DNA of 64,000 nt from Pseudotabrizicola algicola (GTDB lineage: Bacteria; Pseudomonadota; Alphaproteobacteria; Rhodobacterales; Rhodobacteraceae). Below, one piece after another: positions 1 to 7,639 of the stretch. Below the pieces are notes generated by a model. That model saw nothing but the letters and a program-made list of their open reading frames with translations, ran no database searches and was not told where the DNA came from. The translations under genes were made by a program, and so were the position numbers. Numbering within the stretch: the stretch's first letter is position 1; each line of letters opens with the position of its first letter. Location: the NCBI RefSeq assembly GCF_010915705.1, contig NZ_JAAIKE010000002.1:186001-250000 (forward strand), read 5' to 3'.

Positions 1-535
1 TCAGGCCAAAGGCTTCGAGGATGATCTTGGCATCCACCAGCGTGCCCGAGCCGGGTTCGTCAAGCGACACGCGCTTGCCGCGCAGGTCGGCCACCGAGGT
101 GATGCCCGAGGCGGCACTTGCCACCAGATGGATGCTTTCGGGGTAGAGGTTGGCGATCAGCCGCAGCTTTTCCACCGCCGGCTGGCCTTCCCAGATGCCG
201 GTGCCGGTTTGCGCCCAATAGGCCACGTCGGACTGGCTGAAGCCCGCTTCCAGCGTGCCGCCGTTGATCGAGTTCACGTTGCCGACCGAGCCGTTGGAGG
301 CGACCGCGGTTGCGATCAGACCGGGCACGCCGCAAGAGCCGCCCGCGTCACAGGCACGCGAACCGGGGGGATTGGAAATGGCGTTCGCGATCAGCCCGCC
401 AATCGGGTAATAGGTGCCGGCGGTGCCGCCGGTGCCGATGCGGAAAAACTGCATGTCTTGGGCGACCGCCCCTTGGGTCAACATCCCTACCGCAAAGAAG
501 GCCCCCGCAAGGGACCGGAAAGAAAAGAGTTTCAT
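1..535 (-). CDS. TAXI-family TRAP transporter solute-binding protein (3' end outside window)
   Basis: This is the periplasmic substrate-binding subunit of a TAXI-type TRAP transporter, which hands a solute to a membrane permease. The gene runs off the left edge, so only the first 178 codons are seen. Residues 1-26 form a signal peptide (MKLFSFRSLAGAFFAVG then a hydrophobic stretch ending AVAQ). The mature protein opens with FFRIGTGGTAGTYYPIGG, the hallmark of the family, and continues with the typical ISNPPGS, a CDAGGSCGVPGL segment and an ADLRGKRVSLDEPGSGT segment. The ATG at 535 has a clear GGAGG about 8 bases upstream. The permease gene is expected further left and is not visible. The substrate cannot be told from the sequence. 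Confidence 0.9.
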   Translation of the reverse strand, partial: MKLFSFRSLAGAFFAVGMLTQGAVAQDMQFFRIGTGGTAGTYYPIGGLIANAISNPPGSRACDAGGSCGVPGLIATAVASNGSVGNVNSINGGTLEAGFSQSDVAYWAQTGTGIWEGQPAVEKLRLIANLYPESIHLVASAASGITSVADLRGKRVSLDEPGSGTLVDAKIILEAFGL

Positions 536-836
536 GCGTAGTGCCTCCAAAAATCATTCAGGTCGGTATCGCCCCAAGCAGGCAATCCGATGAGCAATAA
601 GCGAGGATCCGCGCGAGGTCTACCTCTGACTTCTCGTCTGGGTTGCGTCGCACGGGCTCGGTGCAGCATGGCAAATGGGTCTTCGCGCGCTGTGTCAGAC
701 CCTGCCCGCGCCGCGCTTGACCCAAGCTCTGGCCGTCAGCGCGCGGGCGTGGCGGGGGCCGTGCGGACCGCGTGCGAGGGGCGCGGCTATTGATGGTGAA
801 AGCGGAATGGCTATATAGAACCAAGCCGAGGAGAGC
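536..836. other. Divergent intergenic region between TAXI gene and DUF983 gene
   Basis: This 301-base gap separates divergently transcribed genes. It carries the ribosome binding site of the TAXI gene at its left end and a promoter-like pair for the DUF983 gene at its right end. I see no convincing small ORF, RNA or repeat in the middle, which is GC-rich and shows no codon-like bias. Confidence 0.5.
790..817 (+). promoter_or_regulatory. Predicted sigma70-type promoter of the DUF983 gene
   Basis: A -35-like TTGATG (790-795) lies 16 bases before a -10-like TATATA (812-817). A GAGGAG ribosome binding site follows just before the ATG at 837. The call rests on motif and position only. Confidence 0.5.
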
Positions 837-1202
837 ATGATGCAAGACGATCAACGCCACAGAAAGCCTGCGATGCTGAACGGATTGCGGCAGCGTTGCC
901 CGAATTGCGGCGAAGGACACCTCTTCACCAGCTACCTCAAGGTTGCCCCCGCCTGCGCGGTGTGCGGGCAAAGCTTTGCACCGCAGCGGGCAGATGATGG
1001 CCCGGCCTATTTCACCATCCTCATCATGTGCCACATCGCCGGCTTCATGCTGCATTTCATGATCGTTTACAGCGAATTGGGCCCTTGGGCCACGGCGCTG
1101 CTGATCGGCGGGATCGTGCTTGCGGGCAGTCTTCTCATGCTGCCGCGTATCAAGGGCATCATGATTGGCTGGCAATGGGCTGACCGTCTGCACGGGTTCT
1201 GA
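837..1202 (+). CDS. DUF983 family membrane protein
   Basis: This is a 121-residue protein of the DUF983 family, whose function is unknown. A four-cysteine zinc-ribbon-like N-terminus (CPNCGEGHLF near residue 20, CAVCGQ near residue 40) is followed by two membrane segments at about residues 55-78 and 83-103. Family members are small inner-membrane proteins common in alphaproteobacteria and are often found near respiratory genes. Two ATG codons stand in tandem at 837 and 840; GAGGAG lies about 4-9 bases upstream. The gene stands alone, with an acyl-CoA thioesterase 80 bases downstream that may be co-transcribed. Confidence 0.85.
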   Translation: MMQDDQRHRKPAMLNGLRQRCPNCGEGHLFTSYLKVAPACAVCGQSFAPQRADDGPAYFTILIMCHIAGFMLHFMIVYSELGPWATALLIGGIVLAGSLLMLPRIKGIMIGWQWADRLHGF

Positions 1203-1284
1203 CGTGGCGCGCAGCGGCGGGCCTACCTCGGGCGTGGAAACCTGCTAGGCTTGCAGGCTCTGACCCAAGCCGAGACAGGACAAG

Positions 1285-1692
1285 ATGAGCCGCGAAGACC
1301 AGCCACCCGAAGGCAGCCCCACCATCCGCACCATAGCGATGCCCGCCGATACCAACCCGTCGGGCGATATCTTCGGCGGCTGGCTGATGAGCCAGATGGA
1401 CCTTGCCGCAGGGAGTGTGGCGGCGCTGACCTCGGGCGGGCGCAGCGCCACGGTGGCCGTGGATGCGATGATCTTTCACCGCCCCGTCAAGGTGGGGGAC
1501 GAGGTCTCGCTCTATGCCACGCTGGTCCGGCAGGGCCGCACCTCGATGACGATCCATGTCGATGCATGGCGCCGCCCGCGCGCGGTTGCCCGGAGCGAAA
1601 AGGTGACCGAGGCGAATTTCACCTTTGTCGCCTTGGATGCCGAAGGCCGCCCCGTGCCGATCGGCACGCCCGCTGGCGCCGATCGGGCCTGA
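1285..1692 (+). CDS. Acyl-CoA thioesterase, YciA-like hotdog fold
   Basis: This 135-residue single hotdog-domain protein is predicted to hydrolyse acyl-CoA to free acid and CoA in the cytoplasm. The segment ADTNPSGDIFGGWLMSQMD near residues 20-38 carries the N-x-x-G-x-x-F-G-G-W-L signature of the YciA/ACOT group. It is followed by VAVDAMIFHRPVKVGDEV, the usual central strand, and a VTEANFTFVALD strand. Its length matches the family. Which acyl-CoA it uses cannot be read from the sequence. It lies upstream of the gamma-glutamyltransferase gene with a gap of 124 bases, so shared transcription is possible but not shown. Confidence 0.85.
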   Translation: MSREDQPPEGSPTIRTIAMPADTNPSGDIFGGWLMSQMDLAAGSVAALTSGGRSATVAVDAMIFHRPVKVGDEVSLYATLVRQGRTSMTIHVDAWRRPRAVARSEKVTEANFTFVALDAEGRPVPIGTPAGADRA

Positions 1693-1816
1693 CCCGGACT
1701 GCCCCCGCCTGTCATGGACAGGCCGTTTGCACCGCCCGCGCCAATGCGCTTTAAATTGCACCAGCTTTAACCCGCCACCGCCTCGCGGGGCCCCTTGAGG
1801 AAAGAAGACAACGCGC

Positions 1817-3403
1817 ATGCGCAATTTCCAGCTTCCCGGCCGCTCTCCGGCCCGCGCCACCGAGGCGATGGCCGCCACCTCGCACCCGTTGTCGACGCTG
1901 GCCGCGCTGGAAATCTTGCGGGCAGGCGGCAATGCGGTGGATGCCGCCATCTGCGCCGCAGCGGTGCAGGGTGTGGTGGAGCCGCAGTCCACCGGCATCG
2001 GGGGCGATTGCTTTGTGCTGATGTGCCTTGCGGGTCAGGAACCGGTGATCGCGCTGAACGGATCGGGCCGCGCACCGGCGGGCGCGACGATTGACGCCTA
2101 TCGCGGCATGGGGCTGGAGGCGGTGCCGACCTATGGCCCGCATGCGGTGACGATCCCCGGCGCGGTCGATGCGTGGTGCCGCCTGTCCGCCGATCACGGG
2201 CGGCTGGGGCTGGCTGCCGTGCTGGCCCCGGCCATCCATTACGCCGAGAATGGCTATGTGGTGCAGGACAGGGTGGCGCATGACTGGGCCGAGACTGCCG
2301 CCCGTCTGGCGCAGGATGAAGGGTCGGCGGCGATCTTCCTGCCCGATGGGCGCGCGCCCAAGGCAGGCGAGGTGCATCGCCAGCCCGCGCTTGGCCAAAC
2401 CCTGCGCCGGATTGCCGAACAGGGCCGCGCCGGATTTTACGAGGGGCCGGTGGCCGAGGCATTGGTGGCGCGCCTGCAAGCGCTTGGCGGCGTGCATCAG
2501 TTGGCCGATTTCGCCGCCACATGCGCCGACTATGTGACGCCGGTTGCGGCCCCCTATCGCGGCTACATGATCCACCAGATGCCGCCGAACAATCAGGGTC
2601 TGACCGCGCTCTTGATGCTCAACATCCTGTCGGGCTTCGCGCTGTCGGACCTTGCCCCGCTTGGGGCCGAGCGTCTGCATCTGGAGATCGAGGCGGGACG
2701 CTTGGCCTACCGCGACCGCAACGACTGCCTTGGCGATCTGCCGCCCGACGATGCCACCATCGCCGCCCTGTTGTCCCCCGCGCGCGCCGAGCGGTTGCGC
2801 ACGGCCCTGCGCGCCGACCGCGCGATGACCGGCCTGCCCGATCCGGGTCTGGCCAAGACAGACACGGTGTATATCTCGATCGTCGATGCAGATCGCAACG
2901 CGGTCAGCTTCATCAATTCAACCTATCACGCCTTTGGCAGCGGCATCACCTGCGCGCAAACGGGCGTGGTGCTGCAAAACCGGGGCGCAAGTTTCAAGCT
3001 GGACGCAGGCCACCCCAACGCGCTCGCCCCCGGCAAGCGGCCGATGCACACGATCATGCCGGGGATGGTCACGAAAGACGGGCGCGCGATCATGCCGTTC
3101 GGCGTGATGGGCGGAGACTACCAACCCTTTGGCCATGCGCATCTGCTCGGCAATCTGCTCGATCACGGGATGGATGTGCAGGAGGCGCTGGACTGCGCCC
3201 GTGTATTCTACCGGAATGGCGAGGTGCAGGCCGAACACGGCGTGCCGCTGGACAGCATCGCGGGGTTGCAGGCGCGCGGCCACAAGGTTTCGGTCGCGAC
3301 GGAACCGCATGGCGGCGGGCAGGCGATCTGGATCGACTGGGAAGCCGGCACGCTGACCGGCGGATCAGACCCGCGCAAGGACGGGCTGGCACTGGGGTAT
3401 TGA
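1817..3403 (+). CDS. Gamma-glutamyltransferase family protein, cytoplasmic type
   Basis: This 528-residue Ntn-hydrolase proenzyme is predicted to cleave or transfer gamma-glutamyl groups. The large-subunit part has STGIGGDCFVLM (residues about 58-69) and the oxyanion region. The small subunit should begin at the nucleophile Thr350 in KTDTVYISIVD, where autocleavage occurs in this family. It continues with the FGSGI, PGKRPMHTIMPG and GVMGGDYQPFGHA motifs. There is no signal peptide (MRNFQLPGRSPARATEAM), unlike the periplasmic E. coli enzyme, so a cytoplasmic role is inferred. A glutamine-synthetase-like gene follows after 54 bases on the same strand. The pair suggests making and breaking gamma-glutamyl amides. 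Some family members are acylases of other amides, so the substrate is open. Confidence 0.85.
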   Translation: MRNFQLPGRSPARATEAMAATSHPLSTLAALEILRAGGNAVDAAICAAAVQGVVEPQSTGIGGDCFVLMCLAGQEPVIALNGSGRAPAGATIDAYRGMGLEAVPTYGPHAVTIPGAVDAWCRLSADHGRLGLAAVLAPAIHYAENGYVVQDRVAHDWAETAARLAQDEGSAAIFLPDGRAPKAGEVHRQPALGQTLRRIAEQGRAGFYEGPVAEALVARLQALGGVHQLADFAATCADYVTPVAAPYRGYMIHQMPPNNQGLTALLMLNILSGFALSDLAPLGAERLHLEIEAGRLAYRDRNDCLGDLPPDDATIAALLSPARAERLRTALRADRAMTGLPDPGLAKTDTVYISIVDADRNAVSFINSTYHAFGSGITCAQTGVVLQNRGASFKLDAGHPNALAPGKRPMHTIMPGMVTKDGRAIMPFGVMGGDYQPFGHAHLLGNLLDHGMDVQEALDCARVFYRNGEVQAEHGVPLDSIAGLQARGHKVSVATEPHGGGQAIWIDWEAGTLTGGSDPRKDGLALGY

Positions 3404-3457
3404 CCGGGCATCGCGGCTGGTGTTGAGCCAGTGGAGCAGGAACACAGGACTTCGACG

Positions 3458-4837
3458 ATGACGACTTCTTTCCCCGGCGGGGCCACGCTGGCCGAGGCGC
3501 AGGCCTTTCTGGACCGCTACCCCGATGTGCAGGCCATCGACATCATCCTGACCGATTGCCACGGGATCGGGCGGGGCAAGACCATTCGGCGGCATGAACT
3601 GGAAAGCCTGTTTGCCTCGGGCAGGGGCCTGCCTGCGTCGATGTTCGCGCAGGATGTGGCGGGCGATGATGTGGAGGGCACCGGGCTGGTGCTGGAGGAT
3701 GGCGGCGGCGACCTGCGCTGCTGGCCGCTTGCGGGAACGCTGGGCTTTCTGCCCGCCACCGGACGGGGGCTGGTGTTGATCAGCATGTTCAACCCCGACG
3801 GCAGCGGCTTTGCGGCCGAGCCCCGGCATGCGCTTTTGCGGCAGGTGAAGCGGGCGGAAGCGCTGGGGTTTGCGCCGATGGGCGCGCTGGAGGTGGAGTT
3901 CTATCTGGTCGACCGCGAGCGGGACGGGAACGGACGCATGCAGCCCGCCCGCTATCCGCTGACGGGGCGGCGGTCGGGCAACACCAACACGATGTCGGTG
4001 GATGAGCTGGACGAGATGTCGCCCTTCTTTGACGCGGTGTATGAAGGGGCGGCGGCGCTGGATCTGCCGCTGGAGGCGCTGATCTCGGAATATGCCTGCG
4101 GGCAGTATGAGCTGACCATCCGCTACCGCGACCTCATGCGGGCGGCGGATGATGTGATCCTGGCCAAGCGGCTGCTGCGCAGCACGGCGCGGCGGTTCGG
4201 GATGGAGGCGTGCTTCATGGCCAAGCCGTTCGGGCAGATGGCGGGGTCGGGGATGCACCTGCACCTGTCACTGGCGGATGAGGGCGGCGCGAACCTGTTT
4301 GCGGACCCGGCGGAGGGCGCGCTGTCGCCGCTGATGCTACAGGCGATCGGGGGGGTGCGCGGGACCATCGGGGAGACGATGGCGGTGCTGGCGCCCTTCC
4401 AGAACTCGTGGCGGCGCTTTGCCAGCGTGAACTACTCGCCGGGGAATGACGCTTGGGGGGTGGAGAACCGGACGGTGGCCTTGCGGGTGCCGTCGGGCAG
4501 CGGGAAGGCGCGGCACTTCGAGCATCGGGTGGCGGGGGTGGACGCCAACCCCTACCTCGTCGCGGCGGTCACCCTCGGGGGGGCGCTGGACGGGATCGGG
4601 GCGGGGGCCGATCCGGGGCCGGCCACGCTGGGGAATGCCTATGAGAACGCCCCCGCCCACTCCCTGCCGAGGGACTGGCTGGGCGCGATCGAACGGCTGG
4701 AGGGGTCGGATTTTGCCCGCCGGGTGCTGGGCGAGCCGCTGCACCGGGGGTTCGTGGCCATCAAGAAGGCCGAGTATATGAGGATGGCGCTGGAGGTCAG
4801 CGAGGCCGAATGGGCGCTGTATGGCTTTTCGGTGTGA
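3458..4837 (+). CDS. Glutamine synthetase-like gamma-glutamyl-amine ligase
   Basis: This 459-residue protein of the glutamine synthetase superfamily probably ligates glutamate to an amine other than ammonia, as PuuA and GlnA3-type enzymes do. The N-terminal beta-grasp part (VQAIDIILTDCHGIGRGK) is followed by the catalytic domain with EVEFYLV, YACGQYELT, GSGMHLHLSL and NRTVALRVP, which carry the metal and ATP ligands. The Tyr adenylylation loop of GlnA (NLYDLP) is absent. I chose ATG 3458 over an upstream GTG at 3431 because homologous N-termini begin near there; neither has a strong ribosome binding site. Its neighbour is a cytoplasmic gamma-glutamyltransferase, which supports a gamma-glutamylation role. 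The amine is unknown. Confidence 0.85.
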   Translation: MTTSFPGGATLAEAQAFLDRYPDVQAIDIILTDCHGIGRGKTIRRHELESLFASGRGLPASMFAQDVAGDDVEGTGLVLEDGGGDLRCWPLAGTLGFLPATGRGLVLISMFNPDGSGFAAEPRHALLRQVKRAEALGFAPMGALEVEFYLVDRERDGNGRMQPARYPLTGRRSGNTNTMSVDELDEMSPFFDAVYEGAAALDLPLEALISEYACGQYELTIRYRDLMRAADDVILAKRLLRSTARRFGMEACFMAKPFGQMAGSGMHLHLSLADEGGANLFADPAEGALSPLMLQAIGGVRGTIGETMAVLAPFQNSWRRFASVNYSPGNDAWGVENRTVALRVPSGSGKARHFEHRVAGVDANPYLVAAVTLGGALDGIGAGADPGPATLGNAYENAPAHSLPRDWLGAIERLEGSDFARRVLGEPLHRGFVAIKKAEYMRMALEVSEAEWALYGFSV

Positions 4838-4901
4838 GAGGCGCGAACCCTGTGTTACACGCCATAAAACACAATGAAATCAAACATTTGACCCTGACGC
4901 C

Positions 4902-4916
4902 TTAACTCAATCTTAA
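4902..4916. promoter_or_regulatory. CtrA-type box upstream of gpmI operon
   Basis: TTAA (4902-4905) and TTAA (4913-4916) are separated by exactly seven bases and followed by CC. This is the full TTAA-N7-TTAA consensus bound by the alphaproteobacterial cell-cycle regulator CtrA. It lies about 85 bases before the chosen gpmI start. Binding is inferred, not shown. Confidence 0.5.
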
Positions 4917-5000
4917 CCCTTTCCCCCGCAAGGGGCGAGGGTGTTGCCCGAGGCCCGCCCAAGGGCTATGACAGGAAATCCGAAACGCATGAGGCCCGCC

Positions 5001-6524
5001 ATGACCGCTGCCCGCAAACCCGTTGTGCTGTGTATCCTCGACGGTTGGGGCATCGGCCCTGTGCGGGAATGGGATGCACCCGCGCTGGCCCATACACCCC
5101 ATTTCGATGCGCTGATGGCAACCTGCCCGCACAGCACGCTGACGACCTTTGGCCCCGATGTCGGCCTGCCGACCGGCCAGATGGGCAATTCCGAGGTGGG
5201 CCACACAAACATCGGCGCGGGCCGTGTGGTGGCGATGGACCTTGGCGCGATCGATCTGGCGGTCGAGGATGGCAGCTTTGCCGCCAACCCTGCCCTGCTG
5301 GATTTTGCCAAGGCGATCAGGGCCAAGGGCGGGACCGCGCATCTGATGGGCGTTGTCTCTGACGGCGGGGTACACGGGCATATCAGCCATGTGCTGGCCG
5401 CCTGCCGCGCGCTGACCGCGCTGGGTGTGCCGGTGGCGCTGCATGCGATAACCGACGGGCGCGACGTGCCGCCGTCGTCCGCCGCAGGCTTCATGGCGCA
5501 GCTGGTGGCGGGCCTGCCCGAAGGCGCGAGGGTTGCCACGGTCAGCGGGCGCTACTGGGCGATGGACCGCGACAACCGCTGGGAGCGGGTGGCGCGCGCC
5601 TATGAGGCGATGGTCTTTGCCAAGGGCGAAGCCGCCCCCGATGCAGAGGCCGCAGTGGCGCAATGCTATGCAAAGGGCGAGACCGACGAGTTTCTGGCCC
5701 CCACGGTGATTGGGGGCTATGCCGGAGCGCGGGACGGGGATGGCATCTTCTGCCTGAACTTCCGCGCCGACCGCGCGCGAGAGATTCTGGCGGCGATGGG
5801 CCAGCCGGGGTTTGACGGCTTTGCCGTGGGTGCGCGGCCTGTCTGGTCGGCCATGCTGGGCATGGTGGAATATTCCGACGCGCATAACGGTTACATGGCG
5901 ACCGCCTTTCCCAAGCGGGTGATCGTGAATTGCCTTGGCGAATGGGTGGCGAAGCATGGCAAGACCCAGTTCCGGCTGGCCGAAACCGAAAAATACCCGC
6001 ATGTCACATTCTTCCTGAACGGCGGGCGCGAGGTGCCGTTCGATGGCGAGGCGCGGTTCATGCCGCTGTCGCCCAAGGTGGCGACCTATGACCTGCAACC
6101 CGAGATGAGCGAGCCGGAGGTGGCGCTGCAACTGGAGGCGGCGATCGAGGCGGGCTATGACCTGATCGTGGTGAACTTCGCCAACCCCGACATGGTGGGC
6201 CACACGGGGGTGCTGGAGGCCGCGATCAAGGCCTGCGAGGCGGTGGATGATGGCCTTGGCCGCGCCATCGCGGCGGTGCGCGCGCGGGGCGGGGCCATGA
6301 TCGTGACCGCCGACCACGGCAATTGCGAACAGATGTGGGACCCCGAGACCAATGGACCGCACACGGCGCACACCCTGAACCCGGTTCCCGTGATCGTGAT
6401 GGGTGCGCCGGAAGGTGCAGGCTTGCGCGACGGGGGCCGATTGGCCGATCTTGCGCCGACGGTGCTGGCGCTGATGGGGCTGCCGCAACCGCCCGAAATG
6501 ACCGGAGCCAGCCTGTTGACATGA
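5001..6524 (+). CDS. gpmI: 2,3-bisphosphoglycerate-independent phosphoglycerate mutase
   Basis: This cytoplasmic enzyme interconverts 3- and 2-phosphoglycerate in glycolysis and gluconeogenesis using two metal ions. The 507-residue protein matches the family length. It has LCILDGWG at residues 10-17 and the catalytic Ser64 in MGNSEVGHTN, then the metal-binding histidines and aspartates in DGRDVPPSS, NFANPDMVGHTG and VTADHGNCEQMWD. Of three in-frame ATGs (4968, 4989, 5001) I chose 5001 because GAGG lies six bases upstream and residue numbering then matches the E. coli enzyme. The stop overlaps the envC start as ATGA, so the two are translationally coupled. A CtrA-type box lies upstream. Confidence 0.95.
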   Translation: MTAARKPVVLCILDGWGIGPVREWDAPALAHTPHFDALMATCPHSTLTTFGPDVGLPTGQMGNSEVGHTNIGAGRVVAMDLGAIDLAVEDGSFAANPALLDFAKAIRAKGGTAHLMGVVSDGGVHGHISHVLAACRALTALGVPVALHAITDGRDVPPSSAAGFMAQLVAGLPEGARVATVSGRYWAMDRDNRWERVARAYEAMVFAKGEAAPDAEAAVAQCYAKGETDEFLAPTVIGGYAGARDGDGIFCLNFRADRAREILAAMGQPGFDGFAVGARPVWSAMLGMVEYSDAHNGYMATAFPKRVIVNCLGEWVAKHGKTQFRLAETEKYPHVTFFLNGGREVPFDGEARFMPLSPKVATYDLQPEMSEPEVALQLEAAIEAGYDLIVVNFANPDMVGHTGVLEAAIKACEAVDDGLGRAIAAVRARGGAMIVTADHGNCEQMWDPETNGPHTAHTLNPVPVIVMGAPEGAGLRDGGRLADLAPTVLALMGLPQPPEMTGASLLT

Positions 6525-7630
6525 TCCGCGCCGCCGCCCTTGCCCTGATGCTGATGAGCCATGCGGCCCTTGCGCAGGGTGTGGCGGAACAGGCGGCGAC
6601 CGCATCGGCAAACTTGCAGGCGGCGGTGGCCGATCTGGAGGCGGCCAAATCCTCGCGCGAGCGGGTGGCAGCGCTGACGCGCACGATCCGCGCCTATGAG
6701 CAGGGGCTGGCGGCGCTGCGCGAGGCGTTGCGGCAGGCGCATCTGCGCGAGACGACCTTGCAGATGCAGTTCCGCGCCAAGCGCGACCGCGTGGCGCAGC
6801 TTGTGGGGGTGCTGAGCCAGCTCGAAAGCCGCCCCGGCCCCTTGCTGCTGCTGCATCCGGCGGGGCCGCTTGGCACCGTGCGGTCGGGCATGATGCTGGC
6901 GGATGTGACGCCGGCCCTGCAGGCCGAGGCCGAGACGCTGAACGCGGAACTGGCGGAACTGCGCGATTTGCGGGCGCTGCAGCAGGCGGCGGGAGAGACG
7001 CTGCTGGCGGGGCTCGATGTGGCGCAGGAGGCGCGCACGGCGCTGTCACAGGCGATTTCGGACCGCACCGAATTGCCGCGCCGCTTTACCGAAGACCCCG
7101 AAACGCTGCGCGGGCTTTTGGAAAGCGCCGATACGCTGGAGGCCTTTGCGTCGGGCCTTGCGCTGGATGCGCGCGAGGGCAGCAGCTTTCCCGATGCCAA
7201 GGGGCGCTTGCCGCTGCCGGTGCTGGGCACGCTGCTGCGCCGGTCGATGGAATCGGATGCGGTGGGGGTGCGCCGCCCCGGTCTGACGCTGGCCACGCGG
7301 GCGCGGGCGCTGGTGACGTCGCCCTGGCCCGCAACAATCCGTTACCTCGGGCCCTTGCTGGACTACGGAAATGTGATCGTTCTGGAGCCCGGCGGGGGCT
7401 ATCTGTTGATCCTAGCCGGGCTGGAGACGGTTTATGGTCAGGTCGGTGAAGTTGTGGCGGGTGGCGCGGCCCTTGGCCTGATGGGCGGCGGCGATCCGGG
7501 GGTTGCCGATTTTCTGGCAACGGCGCAAGAAGGCGGTGGCGTGCAGGGCACACAAACGCTTTATATGGAGCTCAGGCAAGGGGCGGACCCGGTCGATCCG
7601 GCCGAATGGTTCACGGCATTGAGGGAATAG
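6521..7630 (+). CDS. Murein hydrolase activator, EnvC family (degenerate LytM/M23)
   Basis: This 369-residue periplasmic protein likely activates cell-wall amidases during division, as EnvC does. Residues 1-18 are a signal peptide ending ALAQG. A long coiled coil covers roughly residues 20-190. The C-terminal M23/LytM domain (GNVIVLEPGGGYLLILAGLE, then LYMELRQGADPVDPAEWF) has the family fold but lacks the HxxxD and HxH zinc ligands, so it should not be a peptidase itself. That loss is what defines EnvC-type activators. The start overlaps the gpmI stop by four bases and ctpA follows nine bases later. The gpmI-envC-ctpA-rppH order is common in alphaproteobacteria. Confidence 0.88.
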   Translation: MIRAAALALMLMSHAALAQGVAEQAATASANLQAAVADLEAAKSSRERVAALTRTIRAYEQGLAALREALRQAHLRETTLQMQFRAKRDRVAQLVGVLSQLESRPGPLLLLHPAGPLGTVRSGMMLADVTPALQAEAETLNAELAELRDLRALQQAAGETLLAGLDVAQEARTALSQAISDRTELPRRFTEDPETLRGLLESADTLEAFASGLALDAREGSSFPDAKGRLPLPVLGTLLRRSMESDAVGVRRPGLTLATRARALVTSPWPATIRYLGPLLDYGNVIVLEPGGGYLLILAGLETVYGQVGEVVAGGAALGLMGGGDPGVADFLATAQEGGGVQGTQTLYMELRQGADPVDPAEWFTALRE

Positions 7631-7639
7631 GACGAGGCG

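Noticed and set aside
1751-1770. Two TTAA words as a CtrA box before the gamma-glutamyltransferase gene
   Set aside because: They are 12 bases apart rather than seven, so the consensus is not met.
4902-7049. Long minus-strand ORF of over 700 codons opposite gpmI and envC
   Set aside because: It is antisense to two clear genes, its protein is dominated by Arg, His and Pro, and it matches no family. GC-rich genes often leave their opposite strand open.
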